A stretch of 64,000 nt of DNA from Clostridia bacterium (GCA_017517275.1 JAFWZX010000034.1:1-64000); one strand, 5' to 3'; counted from the first letter of the stretch, positions 35,561 through 42,718 are shown. Numbers and translations: made by a program. Notes: generated by a model from the letters alone, not told the origin.

Positions 35561-35839
35561 GGCATTATATAGTATTTTTCAGGCAGTTAAAATATATTCA
35601 AACTGTCTTAATGGCTTTCAATCACGCTGCGTGATTACGTATGTAAATACTAACATAAAAAAACAAATATTTAAGTATTAATATTAGTATATTAGTTGAA
35701 GATATTATAGGTTTAAGTTTTGAACGTAATTATCTATGTATTTATATGAAAAAAGGTGAGTTTATTTAAAAATTTTTAAAATAATTCGTTTTTTTGTAAA
35801 AAAAAACAAAAGCATGCACTTTCTTTTTTTTTACGAGTG
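35561..35839. other. AT-rich intergenic region, no gene seen
   Basis: About 280 very AT-rich bases between the mreB promoter and the surface-protein promoter. It contains a perfect palindromic site at 35620-35636 and several A- and T-runs, but no open frame with a ribosome site and no recognised RNA. Confidence 0.45.
35620..35636. promoter_or_regulatory. Perfect palindrome, possible operator
   Basis: AATCACGC-T-GCGTGATT, two exact eight-base half-sites around one base, in an AT-rich divergent intergenic region. This size and symmetry suit a dimeric repressor; no regulator is adjacent. Confidence 0.4.
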
Positions 35840-35848
35840 TGTTAAAAT
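35840..35848 (+). promoter_or_regulatory. Extended -10 promoter for the SH3 surface protein
   Basis: TGTTAAAAT, a TGn-type extended -10, about 120 bases before the start. The same nonamer stands at 40190-40198 before the second SH3 gene. No clear -35. Confidence 0.5.
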
Positions 35849-35967
35849 CCAGACAAGTTTTGCAAAGGTATGACTTTAGTTGCTATGGTGAGAAAATAAA
35901 ATTTTTATTGTAGGAATTATAGGAACATATGCTATTGCGATAAGAATTAAAAAATTTGGAGGGTATT

Positions 35968-37344
35968 ATGAAAAAAATCATATCTATCGTTGTAACGGTT
36001 GTAATGGTTTTATCTCTGTTCTCAGGCGTGGCTGCTTTTGCTGCAGTAAATGTTGAATCAACTTTGAAGCACGTAGCAGCTGACCGTATTATGCTTGTAA
36101 AAGATGGCGGAGAGAAAGACATTATGAAAGTTGGTGGCTTGAATAATAAATATTCAGACGTGGGTAATATTTATGCTCAGGCTAAAGAATATGAAGCAAC
36201 AGGACTTCAATTTAAAGGTTGGGTCGGCTCTGTTGCTGAGATCAGTCAGTTCGGTTACAGCCTTAACGGTGCTGAAATCGTTTGGAACGACAGCTTTACA
36301 GAAGCAACAGGCGATGATGTTGTTCAGGCTGCTGCAGGCGCAGGCGCTACAAGTGCATCAAGATTCTCTGTTATAGTTCCTCTTGCTGACGGTGTTGCAA
36401 ATATAAAAGTTTACGTTAAGACGGCAAAGACTATTGAAGTAATCTGGAAAGCAAGCTACGTTAATGCTGAGACTCAGACTTATTATATCAAGAGCGGCAT
36501 GAACGTTCGTATAAATCCTGCTTCTAATAGTACTAGACTTGGTACATTGGAAAAAGGCCGTGCCTTTGAACTTATCAGAAGAATTCCTAAGGCAGAAGCT
36601 GACGGACAGTATGACTATTTGGAAGTTGTTTGGGATAACTGGGATCTCGAGAAATCAGTTGCTTATATAGCTGATATTTCTACGAACTATACTGATGCGC
36701 CTGTTGACGGCGCCGGCAATATCGGTGCTTCTTATCTTTGGATTAAGAGCGAGATGAACGTACGTACAGCCGGACCTGACTATGCCAAAATCGGTTCAGC
36801 TCGCGTAGGCGAGAGAATTACAATTCTCGAATTAGTTCCGAAGGATGTATTTGGCAGGGATACAAACGATTATTATAAGATTGTTTGGCCCGCTGCAGAA
36901 GGCGGAGTAGCTTACGTCGCTAACTTAGGTGATACACACTATGTAACAACTCCAAATACTACATATCCTGTAGTAACACCGTACTATGTATTAAGCCAAG
37001 CGAACATTCGTACATCACCTTCTTCTGCAGATGACAGCAACCGTCTTGCTAATGCTTACTTTAATAAGGGCGAGATTCTTCCTGTTGTAGAAGTTATTGA
37101 CAAAGAGACAACAGGCGAGGCCTATACATTCATTAAAGTTTATATGGAAAATTTAGTAAACGGCGGTTATGTGTACGTTGCTTTAACTGACGCGGTATCA
37201 GCTGAAAATCCTAATGGTGCAGATCCTATTATTGCTGTAGAAGGTTCAGCTCCTGAAGGTCCTGAAACAGGCGACTTCGGTCTTATCGCTCTCGCTTTCG
37301 TGGCTATCTCTTCAGTAGTAGTTAAGAAAAGAAAAGAAAACTAA
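35968..37344 (+). CDS. Secreted SH3-repeat surface protein with PETGD-type C-terminal anchor
   Basis: A 458-residue exported protein: signal peptide (MKKIISIVVTVVMVLSLF, ending AAFA), an N-terminal beta-rich region (about 30-160), then three bacterial SH3-like units (SGMNVRINPASNSTRLGTL, SEMNVRTAGPDYAKIGSA, SQANIRTSPSSADDSNRLA). The C-terminus is PETGD, a hydrophobic helix (FGLIALAFVAISSVVV) and KKRKEN, a sortase-like or archaeosortase-like sorting signal. SH3b units usually bind peptidoglycan. Start ATG 35968 follows GGAGGG. It shares repeat type and promoter motif with the lipoprotein at 40229. Confidence 0.85.
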   Translation: MKKIISIVVTVVMVLSLFSGVAAFAAVNVESTLKHVAADRIMLVKDGGEKDIMKVGGLNNKYSDVGNIYAQAKEYEATGLQFKGWVGSVAEISQFGYSLNGAEIVWNDSFTEATGDDVVQAAAGAGATSASRFSVIVPLADGVANIKVYVKTAKTIEVIWKASYVNAETQTYYIKSGMNVRINPASNSTRLGTLEKGRAFELIRRIPKAEADGQYDYLEVVWDNWDLEKSVAYIADISTNYTDAPVDGAGNIGASYLWIKSEMNVRTAGPDYAKIGSARVGERITILELVPKDVFGRDTNDYYKIVWPAAEGGVAYVANLGDTHYVTTPNTTYPVVTPYYVLSQANIRTSPSSADDSNRLANAYFNKGEILPVVEVIDKETTGEAYTFIKVYMENLVNGGYVYVALTDAVSAENPNGADPIIAVEGSAPEGPETGDFGLIALAFVAISSVVVKKRKEN

Positions 37345-37370
37345 GATTTAATCTAAAATATTAGATTTGT

Positions 37371-37405
37371 AAAAGGAAGCTTCTTTCGAGGCTTCCTTTT
37401 AATTT
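37371..37405 (+). terminator. Intrinsic terminator after the SH3 surface protein
   Basis: Ten-base perfect stem AAAAGGAAGC/GCTTCCTTTT (37371-37380, 37391-37400) with a 10-base loop and T-rich tail. Confidence 0.8.
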
Positions 37406-37407
37406 TA

Positions 37408-37436
37408 TTGACACTAAACGATAATAATAGTAAAAT
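37408..37436 (+). promoter_or_regulatory. Sigma-A promoter for the NifU-like/GGGtGRT operon
   Basis: TTGACA (37408-37413), exactly 17 bases, TAAAAT (37431-37436), directly after the previous terminator; leader about 60 bases. Confidence 0.75.
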
Positions 37437-37500
37437 TACACGGTATGTGCTTACAGAGATTGAGCATGCTTGATTATTTGGAAAGGGGCTTATTTAGCAA

Positions 37501-38193
37501 ATGAATTATTCACATGAAGTAGAAAAAATGTGCTGTGTAAGACAAGGAACAAACCATGGTCCGGCACCGATTCCGGAAGAGGGACAGTGGGTTAAGGCTA
37601 AGCAAATCACTGATATTTCAGGTTTATCACATGGTATCGGTTGGTGCGCACCTCAGCAGGGAACATGCAAACTTACACTCAATGTAAAAAATGGTATCAT
37701 AGAGGAGGCTCTTGTTGAGACACTTGGTTGTTCAGGCATGACACACTCAGCTGCTATGGCTGCAGAGATTCTCGGCGGCAAGACTTTACTTGAGGCTCTT
37801 AATACAGACCTTGTTTGTGACGCAATTAACGTAGCTATGCGTGAGATATTCCTCCAGCTCGTTTACGGCCGTACACAATCAGCTTTCTCAGAAGACGGTC
37901 TTCCTATCGGTGCAGGCCTTGAGGATTTGGGTAAGGGTCTTCGCTCCCAGGTAGGTACAATGTTCGGTACGAAGGCTAAGGGTGTAAGATACCTGGAGAT
38001 GGCAGAAGGTTATGTTCTCAATATCGGTCTCGATGAAAATGATGAAGTTATCGGTTATAAGTTTGTAAACTTAGGTAAGATGATGGAAGCTATCAAAAAG
38101 GGTGTTGATCCGAAAGAAGCTTATGAGAAGAATATAGGCACATACGGCAGATTTGCTGATGCTGCTAAGGTCATTGACCCGAGAAATGAATAA
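37501..38193 (+). CDS. NifU/IscU-like iron-sulfur scaffold-type protein
   Basis: A 230-residue soluble protein related to the IscU/NifU N-terminal scaffold fold: KLTLNVKNGIIEEALVET and LGCSGMTHSAAMAAEILGG carry the usual strand-cysteine-helix pattern, with further cysteines in EKMCCVRQG, GWCAPQQGTC and DLVCDAI. It is always found next to a GGGtGRT gene in anaerobic Clostridia, as here (13-base gap). The pair has no settled function; assembly or storage of a cluster is inferred from the scaffold fold. Codon choice suggests high expression. Confidence 0.8.
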   Translation: MNYSHEVEKMCCVRQGTNHGPAPIPEEGQWVKAKQITDISGLSHGIGWCAPQQGTCKLTLNVKNGIIEEALVETLGCSGMTHSAAMAAEILGGKTLLEALNTDLVCDAINVAMREIFLQLVYGRTQSAFSEDGLPIGAGLEDLGKGLRSQVGTMFGTKAKGVRYLEMAEGYVLNIGLDENDEVIGYKFVNLGKMMEAIKKGVDPKEAYEKNIGTYGRFADAAKVIDPRNE

Positions 38194-38206
38194 GGAGGAC
38201 AAGACC

Positions 38207-39205
38207 ATGATAAGATTTGAAGGTTATGAAAGAAGAATAGACGGTATCAACAAAGCTATGGCAGAATACGGTATCGAATCCTTAGAAGATGCAGTAGCTA
38301 TTTGCCAGGAAAAAGGTATTGACGTTGCCGGTATTGTTAAAGGTGTTCAGCCTATCGCATTTGAGAATGCCGTATACGCGTATACGTTAGGTTGCGCAAT
38401 TGCAATCAAAAAGGGTATTAAGAACGCAAGCGAAGCTGCTGCTGCTATTGGTATAGGTCTTCAGGCATTCTGTATCCCCGGATCAGTAGCTGATGCAAGA
38501 GATGTAGGTCTTGGTCACGGTAACTTAGCTGCCATGCTTCTTAGTGAAGAGACAAAGTGCTTCTGCTTCCTTGCAGGTCACGAATCATTTGCTGCTGCAG
38601 AAGGTGCTATCGGTATTGCAAGAACAGCTAATAAAGTAAGAAAACAGCCTTTGCAGGTTATCCTCAATGGCCTTGGTAAAGATGCTGCATACGTTATTTC
38701 AAGAATCAATGGTTTCACATATGTGAAGACTGATTTTAACTATGCTACAAGAGAGCTTACTGTTGTTGAGACTAAGGCATTCTCACATGGTGACAGAGCA
38801 AACGTACGTTGCTACGGAGCAAACGACGTTAACGAAGGTGTTGCTATCATGCAGAAGGAAGCTGTAGAAGTATCAATTACAGGTAACTCAACTAACCCCA
38901 CAAGATTCCAGCACTTAGTTGCAGGAACGTACAAGAAATGGGCTATTGAGAATGGCAAGAAGTATTTCTCCGTTGCTTCAGGCGGCGGCACAGGACGTAC
39001 ACTTCACCCGGACAACGTTGCTGCAGGTCCAGCTTCCTATGGCCTTACAGACTCAATGGGACGTATGCATGGTGACGCACAGTTTGCAGGTTCATCTTCA
39101 GTACCGGCTCACGTTGAGATGATGGGTCTTATCGGCGCCGGTAACAACCCTATGGTTGGTATGACCGTGGCTTGTGCAGTTGCTATCGAAGAAGCAAGCA
39201 AGTAA
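38207..39205 (+). CDS. GGGtGRT-family protein
   Basis: A 332-residue protein of the GGGtGRT family, named for the motif seen here as ASGGGTGRTLHPDN. Other conserved-looking stretches are VQPIAFENAVYAYTLG, RDVGLGHGNLAAML and FLAGHESFAAAEGAIGIA. The fold and role are unknown; it travels with the NifU-like gene upstream. The start is ATG 38207, seven bases after AAGGAGGAC; the frame to 38153 overlaps the upstream gene and lacks a site. The last 57 bases (39149-39205) are repeated exactly at 39885-39941. Confidence 0.88.
   Translation: MIRFEGYERRIDGINKAMAEYGIESLEDAVAICQEKGIDVAGIVKGVQPIAFENAVYAYTLGCAIAIKKGIKNASEAAAAIGIGLQAFCIPGSVADARDVGLGHGNLAAMLLSEETKCFCFLAGHESFAAAEGAIGIARTANKVRKQPLQVILNGLGKDAAYVISRINGFTYVKTDFNYATRELTVVETKAFSHGDRANVRCYGANDVNEGVAIMQKEAVEVSITGNSTNPTRFQHLVAGTYKKWAIENGKKYFSVASGGGTGRTLHPDNVAAGPASYGLTDSMGRMHGDAQFAGSSSVPAHVEMMGLIGAGNNPMVGMTVACAVAIEEASK
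39149..39205 (+). repeat. 57-bp direct repeat, copy 1 (3' end of GGGtGRT gene)
   Basis: Identical at every base to 39885-39941. It encodes the last 18 residues and the TAA stop of the GGGtGRT protein. The preceding and following bases differ between copies. Confidence 0.95.
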
Positions 39206-39220
39206 TTGAATCTTGTTTTT

Positions 39221-39257
39221 ACGAGAGAAACCCGAATATTGGGTTTCTCTCGTTTTT
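39221..39257 (+). terminator. Intrinsic terminator after the GGGtGRT gene
   Basis: Perfect 13-base stem (39221-39233 and 39241-39253, ACGAGAGAAACCC and complement), seven-base loop and five T. Placed between repeat copy 1 and the inserted membrane gene, it should block read-through into that gene. Confidence 0.88.
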
Positions 39258-39291
39258 AATTTACATCCGATATAGTTCAAACTAAAAAACT

Positions 39292-39879
39292 ATGATTTTA
39301 GACTATTTACAAGCTACTTGCTGGTCAATAACATATGTACTACTAATTATTTATGCAAAAGCCAATAAAACTTACGGGATCCCGCTGTTGCCACTGTTGC
39401 TTAACTATAGTTGGGAAATAGATGCAATTGTTCTAACACTAACGACAAATCGAACTCTTGTGCCCCTCCTTATGCATGGAGCATGGTTTTTGTTAGACAC
39501 GGTTATTGTCATTTTATATTTCCATTACTCACCTTCACGAAAAAGCAATATAATATTTTTCATCAAATTCGCTTTCGTTTTGTGTTTTATGACAATTCTT
39601 TTTAAAATGGGGCGTGCTCTCGTTACAAGTTATGTGATTGACTTTATTATGTCTTTTGCTTTTTTGCAGTTTGTTTTATTTCATCGTGTAAAGAAAAGTT
39701 GGGTATCATACAGTATTGCTTTTTTTAAGCTTGCGGGAGATTTATTTGCATGGCCTAATATGTACGGTCTTCATTGGGCGACTTTCGTTGTATTGGGGTG
39801 CAATTTTACATACATACTGATTTTGTTTTTCAAAAAAGGTGATGATGCTCCATTCTGTGTTTGGAAAATTTTAAAATAA
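39292..39879 (+). CDS. Seven-helix membrane protein resembling Pyr4/PaxB-type terpene cyclases
   Basis: A 195-residue integral membrane protein with about seven hydrophobic segments and no signal peptide. The pattern matches the small transmembrane terpene-cyclase family (fungal Pyr4/PaxB and bacterial relatives): an opening WSITYVLLII, YGIPLLPLLLNYSWEID (family form: YG-PL-ALxxNxxWE with the key Glu), an AWFLLDTVIVILYF segment, a YVIDFIMSFAFLQFVLFHR segment, a KLAGDLFAW segment and a final helix. ATG 39292 has no ribosome site and no promoter was found. The gene lies between two 57-bp direct repeats, hence looks inserted. No prenyltransferase is nearby. Catalysis is unproven. Confidence 0.65.
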   Translation: MILDYLQATCWSITYVLLIIYAKANKTYGIPLLPLLLNYSWEIDAIVLTLTTNRTLVPLLMHGAWFLLDTVIVILYFHYSPSRKSNIIFFIKFAFVLCFMTILFKMGRALVTSYVIDFIMSFAFLQFVLFHRVKKSWVSYSIAFFKLAGDLFAWPNMYGLHWATFVVLGCNFTYILILFFKKGDDAPFCVWKILK

Positions 39880-39884
39880 AGCAT

Positions 39885-39941
39885 CCTATGGTTGGTATGA
39901 CCGTGGCTTGTGCAGTTGCTATCGAAGAAGCAAGCAAGTAA
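39885..39941 (+). repeat. 57-bp direct repeat, copy 2 (extra copy of GGGtGRT 3' end)
   Basis: Exact copy of 39149-39205, starting six bases after the stop of the membrane gene and out of any long reading frame. The 736-base offset equals the size of a repeat plus the inserted segment. Confidence 0.95.
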
Positions 39942-40189
39942 GAGATTTTTTGTAAGCCTAATTTGTAAATTCAATATAATAACAGTAAGGCTCCTTGTGA
40001 ACTAAATATTCATGAGGGGTCTTATTATTAAATGAAAGCATGTAGGATAAAGATGTATTGAGAAAAAGTTTCTTACAGCGAGTTATACGAAAAGTAAACA
40101 GCTTGTTCATAGAAAATAAATAACATTAAAAAAATCAAAAAAAAATTTCATAATAATAATGAAAAAGGAGTTTTCTTTTTTGCAGAAGG
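39942..40189. other. Intergenic region, no gene seen
   Basis: About 250 AT-rich bases between repeat copy 2 and the next promoter. A weak AGCCT/AGGCT pairing lies near 39954-39993. No convincing gene or RNA was found. Confidence 0.4.
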
Positions 40190-40198
40190 TGTTAAAAT
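40190..40198 (+). promoter_or_regulatory. Extended -10 promoter for the SH3 lipoprotein
   Basis: TGTTAAAAT, identical to the motif at 35840-35848, about 30 bases before the start codon. Confidence 0.5.
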
Positions 40199-40228
40199 AT
40201 AGTAACATCAAAAAAAGGAGAGATCTAT

Positions 40229-41164
40229 ATGCTGAAAAAAGTTACAATACTCGTATTAGCAATCTGCTTAGTAGCGTGTGCTTTTACTGCATGTGGCGGA
40301 GATACAGAGACAAAACCTACCACGGCACCTACGGCAGCACCTACGGCAGTACCTACAGCTACACCGGTACCTACAGCTACACCGGTACCTACAGCAACAC
40401 CTGAGCCTACCGCTCCGCCGAGTGAGGAGAATCCCCTGGTTCTATGGATTACAAGTCCGATGAATCTTCGTAAGACTCCGGGCGGAGATATGGTTGTTAC
40501 ACTTATGAATGGTGTGCGAATTGAAGTTATTCAGTATCTCACGTTAGACGAAGTGTATGATCAGTTTGAAGATTATAACGGCGGCGACTATGACTATCTC
40601 GCAATTAAATATAACGGTGAAATTTGCTGGCTTGCGTACATCGAAGAGAACTATACAGACATTAACCCTGCTAACCCCAGTGAAGACAATCCGAAGAGAT
40701 ATTGGGTTGCAGATCCCATGAATATCCGTAAAGCTCCTGATGGCGAGCTCATTACTACTCTTCCTATCGGAACAGAGATCATGGCAATCGGCTACCTTAC
40801 AAAAGCTGAGACAAACACACAATATGACTGGCTGGTTATTGAATATGCGGAAGGTGAGAACGGCGTTGCTTACATGGCATTTATAGCAGATAAGTTATCT
40901 ACAACTAACATTAACAGCATGCCTACACCGCAGAACCCGTGGACAATGTGGGTTGTTGACGATATGAACATTCGTACAGCTCCCGGAGGGGAACGCATTA
41001 CAACATTAACTGATTATACAGAGATTACTGTAATTGGTTATCTTACAAAGGCTGAGACAAATACAGAATACGATTGGCTTATTATTGAATATGAAACAGC
41101 TGAAGAAGGTATTGCTTATATGGCGTATATAGAAGACATGCTGTCATACGATGAGCCCGATTGA
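40229..41164 (+). CDS. SH3-repeat lipoprotein with Thr-Pro linker
   Basis: A 311-residue lipoprotein (lipobox FTAC, about residue 19). After a Thr/Ala/Pro linker of PTA and PVPTAT repeats (about 27-65) come three SH3-like units, opening SPMNLRKTPGGD, DPMNIRKAPDGE and DDMNIRTAPGGE. The second and third units are nearly the same (both contain GYLTKAETNT), a recent duplication. The linker lets the SH3 units reach the cell wall from the membrane. Start ATG 40229 follows AAAGGAGAG. It is a paralogue in kind of the protein at 35968. Confidence 0.88.
   Translation: MLKKVTILVLAICLVACAFTACGGDTETKPTTAPTAAPTAVPTATPVPTATPVPTATPEPTAPPSEENPLVLWITSPMNLRKTPGGDMVVTLMNGVRIEVIQYLTLDEVYDQFEDYNGGDYDYLAIKYNGEICWLAYIEENYTDINPANPSEDNPKRYWVADPMNIRKAPDGELITTLPIGTEIMAIGYLTKAETNTQYDWLVIEYAEGENGVAYMAFIADKLSTTNINSMPTPQNPWTMWVVDDMNIRTAPGGERITTLTDYTEITVIGYLTKAETNTEYDWLIIEYETAEEGIAYMAYIEDMLSYDEPD
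40317..40396 (+). repeat. Tandem repeat encoding the Thr-Pro linker
   Basis: Units of 12 bases (CCTACGGCAGCA-like) run into two exact 18-base units at 40352-40369 and 40370-40387. Units are multiples of three, so slippage would change linker length without shifting the frame. Confidence 0.8.
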
Positions 41165-41187
41165 ACGTAATAGTTTTAACAAATTAT

Positions 41188-41228
41188 ACAGACACATTAT
41201 ACGGACAACGTATGTGTGTCTGTTTTTT
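41188..41228 (+). terminator. Intrinsic terminator after the SH3 lipoprotein
   Basis: Stem ACAGACACA/TGTGTCTGT (41188-41196, 41215-41223) with an inner ATACG/CGTAT pairing, then six T. Confidence 0.8.
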
Positions 41229-41250
41229 ATTGCCTGAAACGCAATCAGAC

Positions 41251-41279
41251 TTGATACGTTGTAATATAAATGATAAACT
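41251..41279 (+). promoter_or_regulatory. Sigma-A promoter for ispD
   Basis: TTGATA (41251-41256), 17-base spacer, TAAACT (41274-41279). Confidence 0.6.
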
Positions 41280-41311
41280 AAAAATGAGAATTATAGATTA
41301 GAGGTTACGTT

Positions 41312-42013
41312 ATGAATATTGCACTCATACTTGCAGGCGGTAGCGGTACGAGAGTCTGCGGAGAAAAACCAAAACAGTTTATGGAAATAAACGGCAAACC
41401 AATGCTTGTGCACACTGTTTGTCGATTTATGGGTCATCCTCAAATTGATTACATTTGTGTTATAACTGCAGAAGAATATCTCGAATATACAAAAGAGCTA
41501 TTATCAAAATATGGGTGCAAGGTTGATGCGGTTCTGCCGGGAGGGTGTAATCGAAGAGAGTCATCGCTAATCGGTATATTGTATCTCAAATCCGTATTTT
41601 CACCGGAAAATATAGTATTAATACATGACGGTGCGAGACCAAATGTAAGCTTGAACATCATATCAGAAAACATTAAAAAAGCTACAGAGACAGGCGCTGC
41701 GGTCACAGCTGTCAGAAGTCAGGATACTATTCTTCTTGGAAATTGCAATGACATGATAAACGGTTATGTAGATCGCGATAATGCATATACTGTACAAACT
41801 CCGCAAAGCTTCAGGCTCGGTGTAATATCAAAGGCCCATTTTACAATAGATGAGAAAATAAGAGACGGCCTTATTGATGACAGTAAAATAACAGACGACA
41901 GCATGCTCGCGTATATGACAGGCGAAAAGGTTTCAATTGTTCAAGGAGAAAAACAAAATATTAAAGTGACAACAATGGATGATTTTGGCATAATTTGTAA
42001 TATAATGAAATAA
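41312..42013 (+). CDS. ispD: 2-C-methyl-D-erythritol 4-phosphate cytidylyltransferase (IspD family)
   Basis: CTP-dependent enzyme of the MEP isoprenoid pathway, 233 residues. Nucleotide-binding start ALILAGGSGTRV, KQFMEINGKPML, the LIHDGARPNVS motif and TVQTPQSFRLGVI are as expected. The related TarI (CDP-ribitol) enzymes share these motifs, so that role is a second option; no tar genes are nearby, and ispH is at the end of the window, which favours IspD. AGAGG precedes ATG 41312. A small DUF3343-like gene follows 17 bases later. Confidence 0.88.
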   Translation: MNIALILAGGSGTRVCGEKPKQFMEINGKPMLVHTVCRFMGHPQIDYICVITAEEYLEYTKELLSKYGCKVDAVLPGGCNRRESSLIGILYLKSVFSPENIVLIHDGARPNVSLNIISENIKKATETGAAVTAVRSQDTILLGNCNDMINGYVDRDNAYTVQTPQSFRLGVISKAHFTIDEKIRDGLIDDSKITDDSMLAYMTGEKVSIVQGEKQNIKVTTMDDFGIICNIMK

Positions 42014-42030
42014 GCGGGCAGGTGACAGGA

Positions 42031-42261
42031 ATGAAGGCACGTGACTGTTATATCATTACAACCGAACAGGCGCAAAACAGGGCGGGCCTGATTGTAAAAA
42101 TGCTGAACAAACATGGCATTGACGGGAAAATTACATCTACTCCTAAAGAATTTTCAGGAAAATTCTGTGCGTACTGCGTGAAAATCTCCCGGGATGCGGC
42201 GACAAAAGCTGAAAATATCGTTAAAGACAGCAGCATAAAAGCAATGGTTGTTTGCAGATAA
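42031..42261 (+). CDS. DUF3343-like small protein
   Basis: A 76-residue protein that resembles DUF3343, the small putative thiol carriers often near selenium or sulfur genes: an opening strand (CYIITTEQAQNRAGLIVKML), KHGIDGKITSTP, then two cysteines (KFCAYCVKI) in place of the usual CG pair, and a closing IVKDSSIKAMVV. Start ATG 42031 follows AGGTGACAGGA; the in-frame GTG 42022 is less well placed. It is probably in one transcript with ispD. Identification is tentative. Confidence 0.6.
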   Translation: MKARDCYIITTEQAQNRAGLIVKMLNKHGIDGKITSTPKEFSGKFCAYCVKISRDAATKAENIVKDSSIKAMVVCR

Positions 42262-42274
42262 CAATTTTTCCCTG

Positions 42275-42303
42275 TTGCACAATTGATGTGTTATGGGTAT
42301 AAT
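42275..42303 (+). promoter_or_regulatory. Sigma-A promoter for 6S RNA
   Basis: TTGCAC (42275-42280), exactly 17 bases, perfect TATAAT (42298-42303); predicted start about 42310. Confidence 0.8.
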
Positions 42304-42309
42304 AAAACC

Positions 42310-42536
42310 AACAGAATACGAGAAAGGCTTCCTGGGGTGTTCGACAAGAACCCGCATTTTGAACCTACATCACATAAGAGGGACTCTTAAGTTAGATGAT
42401 TTTAAAATCGGGCCGCAAGCTAATTCCGTAACGGTACGGCCGACGGCAGCGGAGGATTGCGATATCACGCAAGATACCCACCTAGCTCAGCTAGGTGTCA
42501 AAATTCGGGGGCGGCATTTCGGGACTTTCTTTTGTA
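42310..42536 (+). ncRNA. ssrS: 6S RNA
   Basis: Regulatory RNA that mimics an open promoter and sequesters RNA polymerase holoenzyme. The ends carry the family's hallmark: CCTGGGGTGTTCG (42331-) pairs with GGCATTTCGGGAC (42513-), wobbles included, and an outer GAAAG/CTTTC pair (42322-42326, 42525-42529) closes it. This mirrors the GAGATGTTCG and GGCATCTCGG ends of E. coli 6S RNA. The middle holds weakly paired sequence and a perfect CACCTAGC/GCTAGGTG hairpin (42479-42497). A perfect promoter lies upstream and a terminator follows. The small open frame across it is not a gene. Confidence 0.82.
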
Positions 42537-42547
42537 TAAATTGATGT

Positions 42548-42580
42548 AAAACGCATAGCCTTTGAGTTATGCGTTTTTTT
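42548..42580 (+). terminator. Intrinsic terminator after 6S RNA
   Basis: AAAACGCATA/TATGCGTTTT (42548-42557, 42568-42577), 10-base loop, seven T. Confidence 0.85.
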
Positions 42581-42611
42581 ACAGATTCAAATTCACCGTG
42601 TGTATACATGA

Positions 42612-42648
42612 TTGTCATAGGTTTTTTTCTGTGATAAAATAACCTATG
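42612..42648 (+). promoter_or_regulatory. cysS promoter overlapped by an inverted repeat
   Basis: TTGTCA (42612-42617), 17-base spacer, TAAAAT (42635-42640). CATAGGTT at 42616-42623 and its exact complement AACCTATG at 42641-42648 flank the spacer and the -10, as an operator pair would. Confidence 0.6.
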
Positions 42649-42718
42649 TATATAATTTTGACAGAATGCAGATTTCTAATAGATTGATAAAAGCATAAGA
42701 GTAAGAAAGGTGACAAAA

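Noticed and set aside
40159..40404. 81-residue open frame with Thr/Ser/Tyr repeats
   Set aside because: It overlaps the promoter and signal peptide of the SH3 lipoprotein in another frame; the repeats reflect the linker's tandem DNA.
42293..42544. 83-residue open frame between the DUF3343-like gene and cysS
   Set aside because: It starts inside the -10/leader of a perfect promoter, has no ribosome site, and its bases are explained by the 6S RNA structure.
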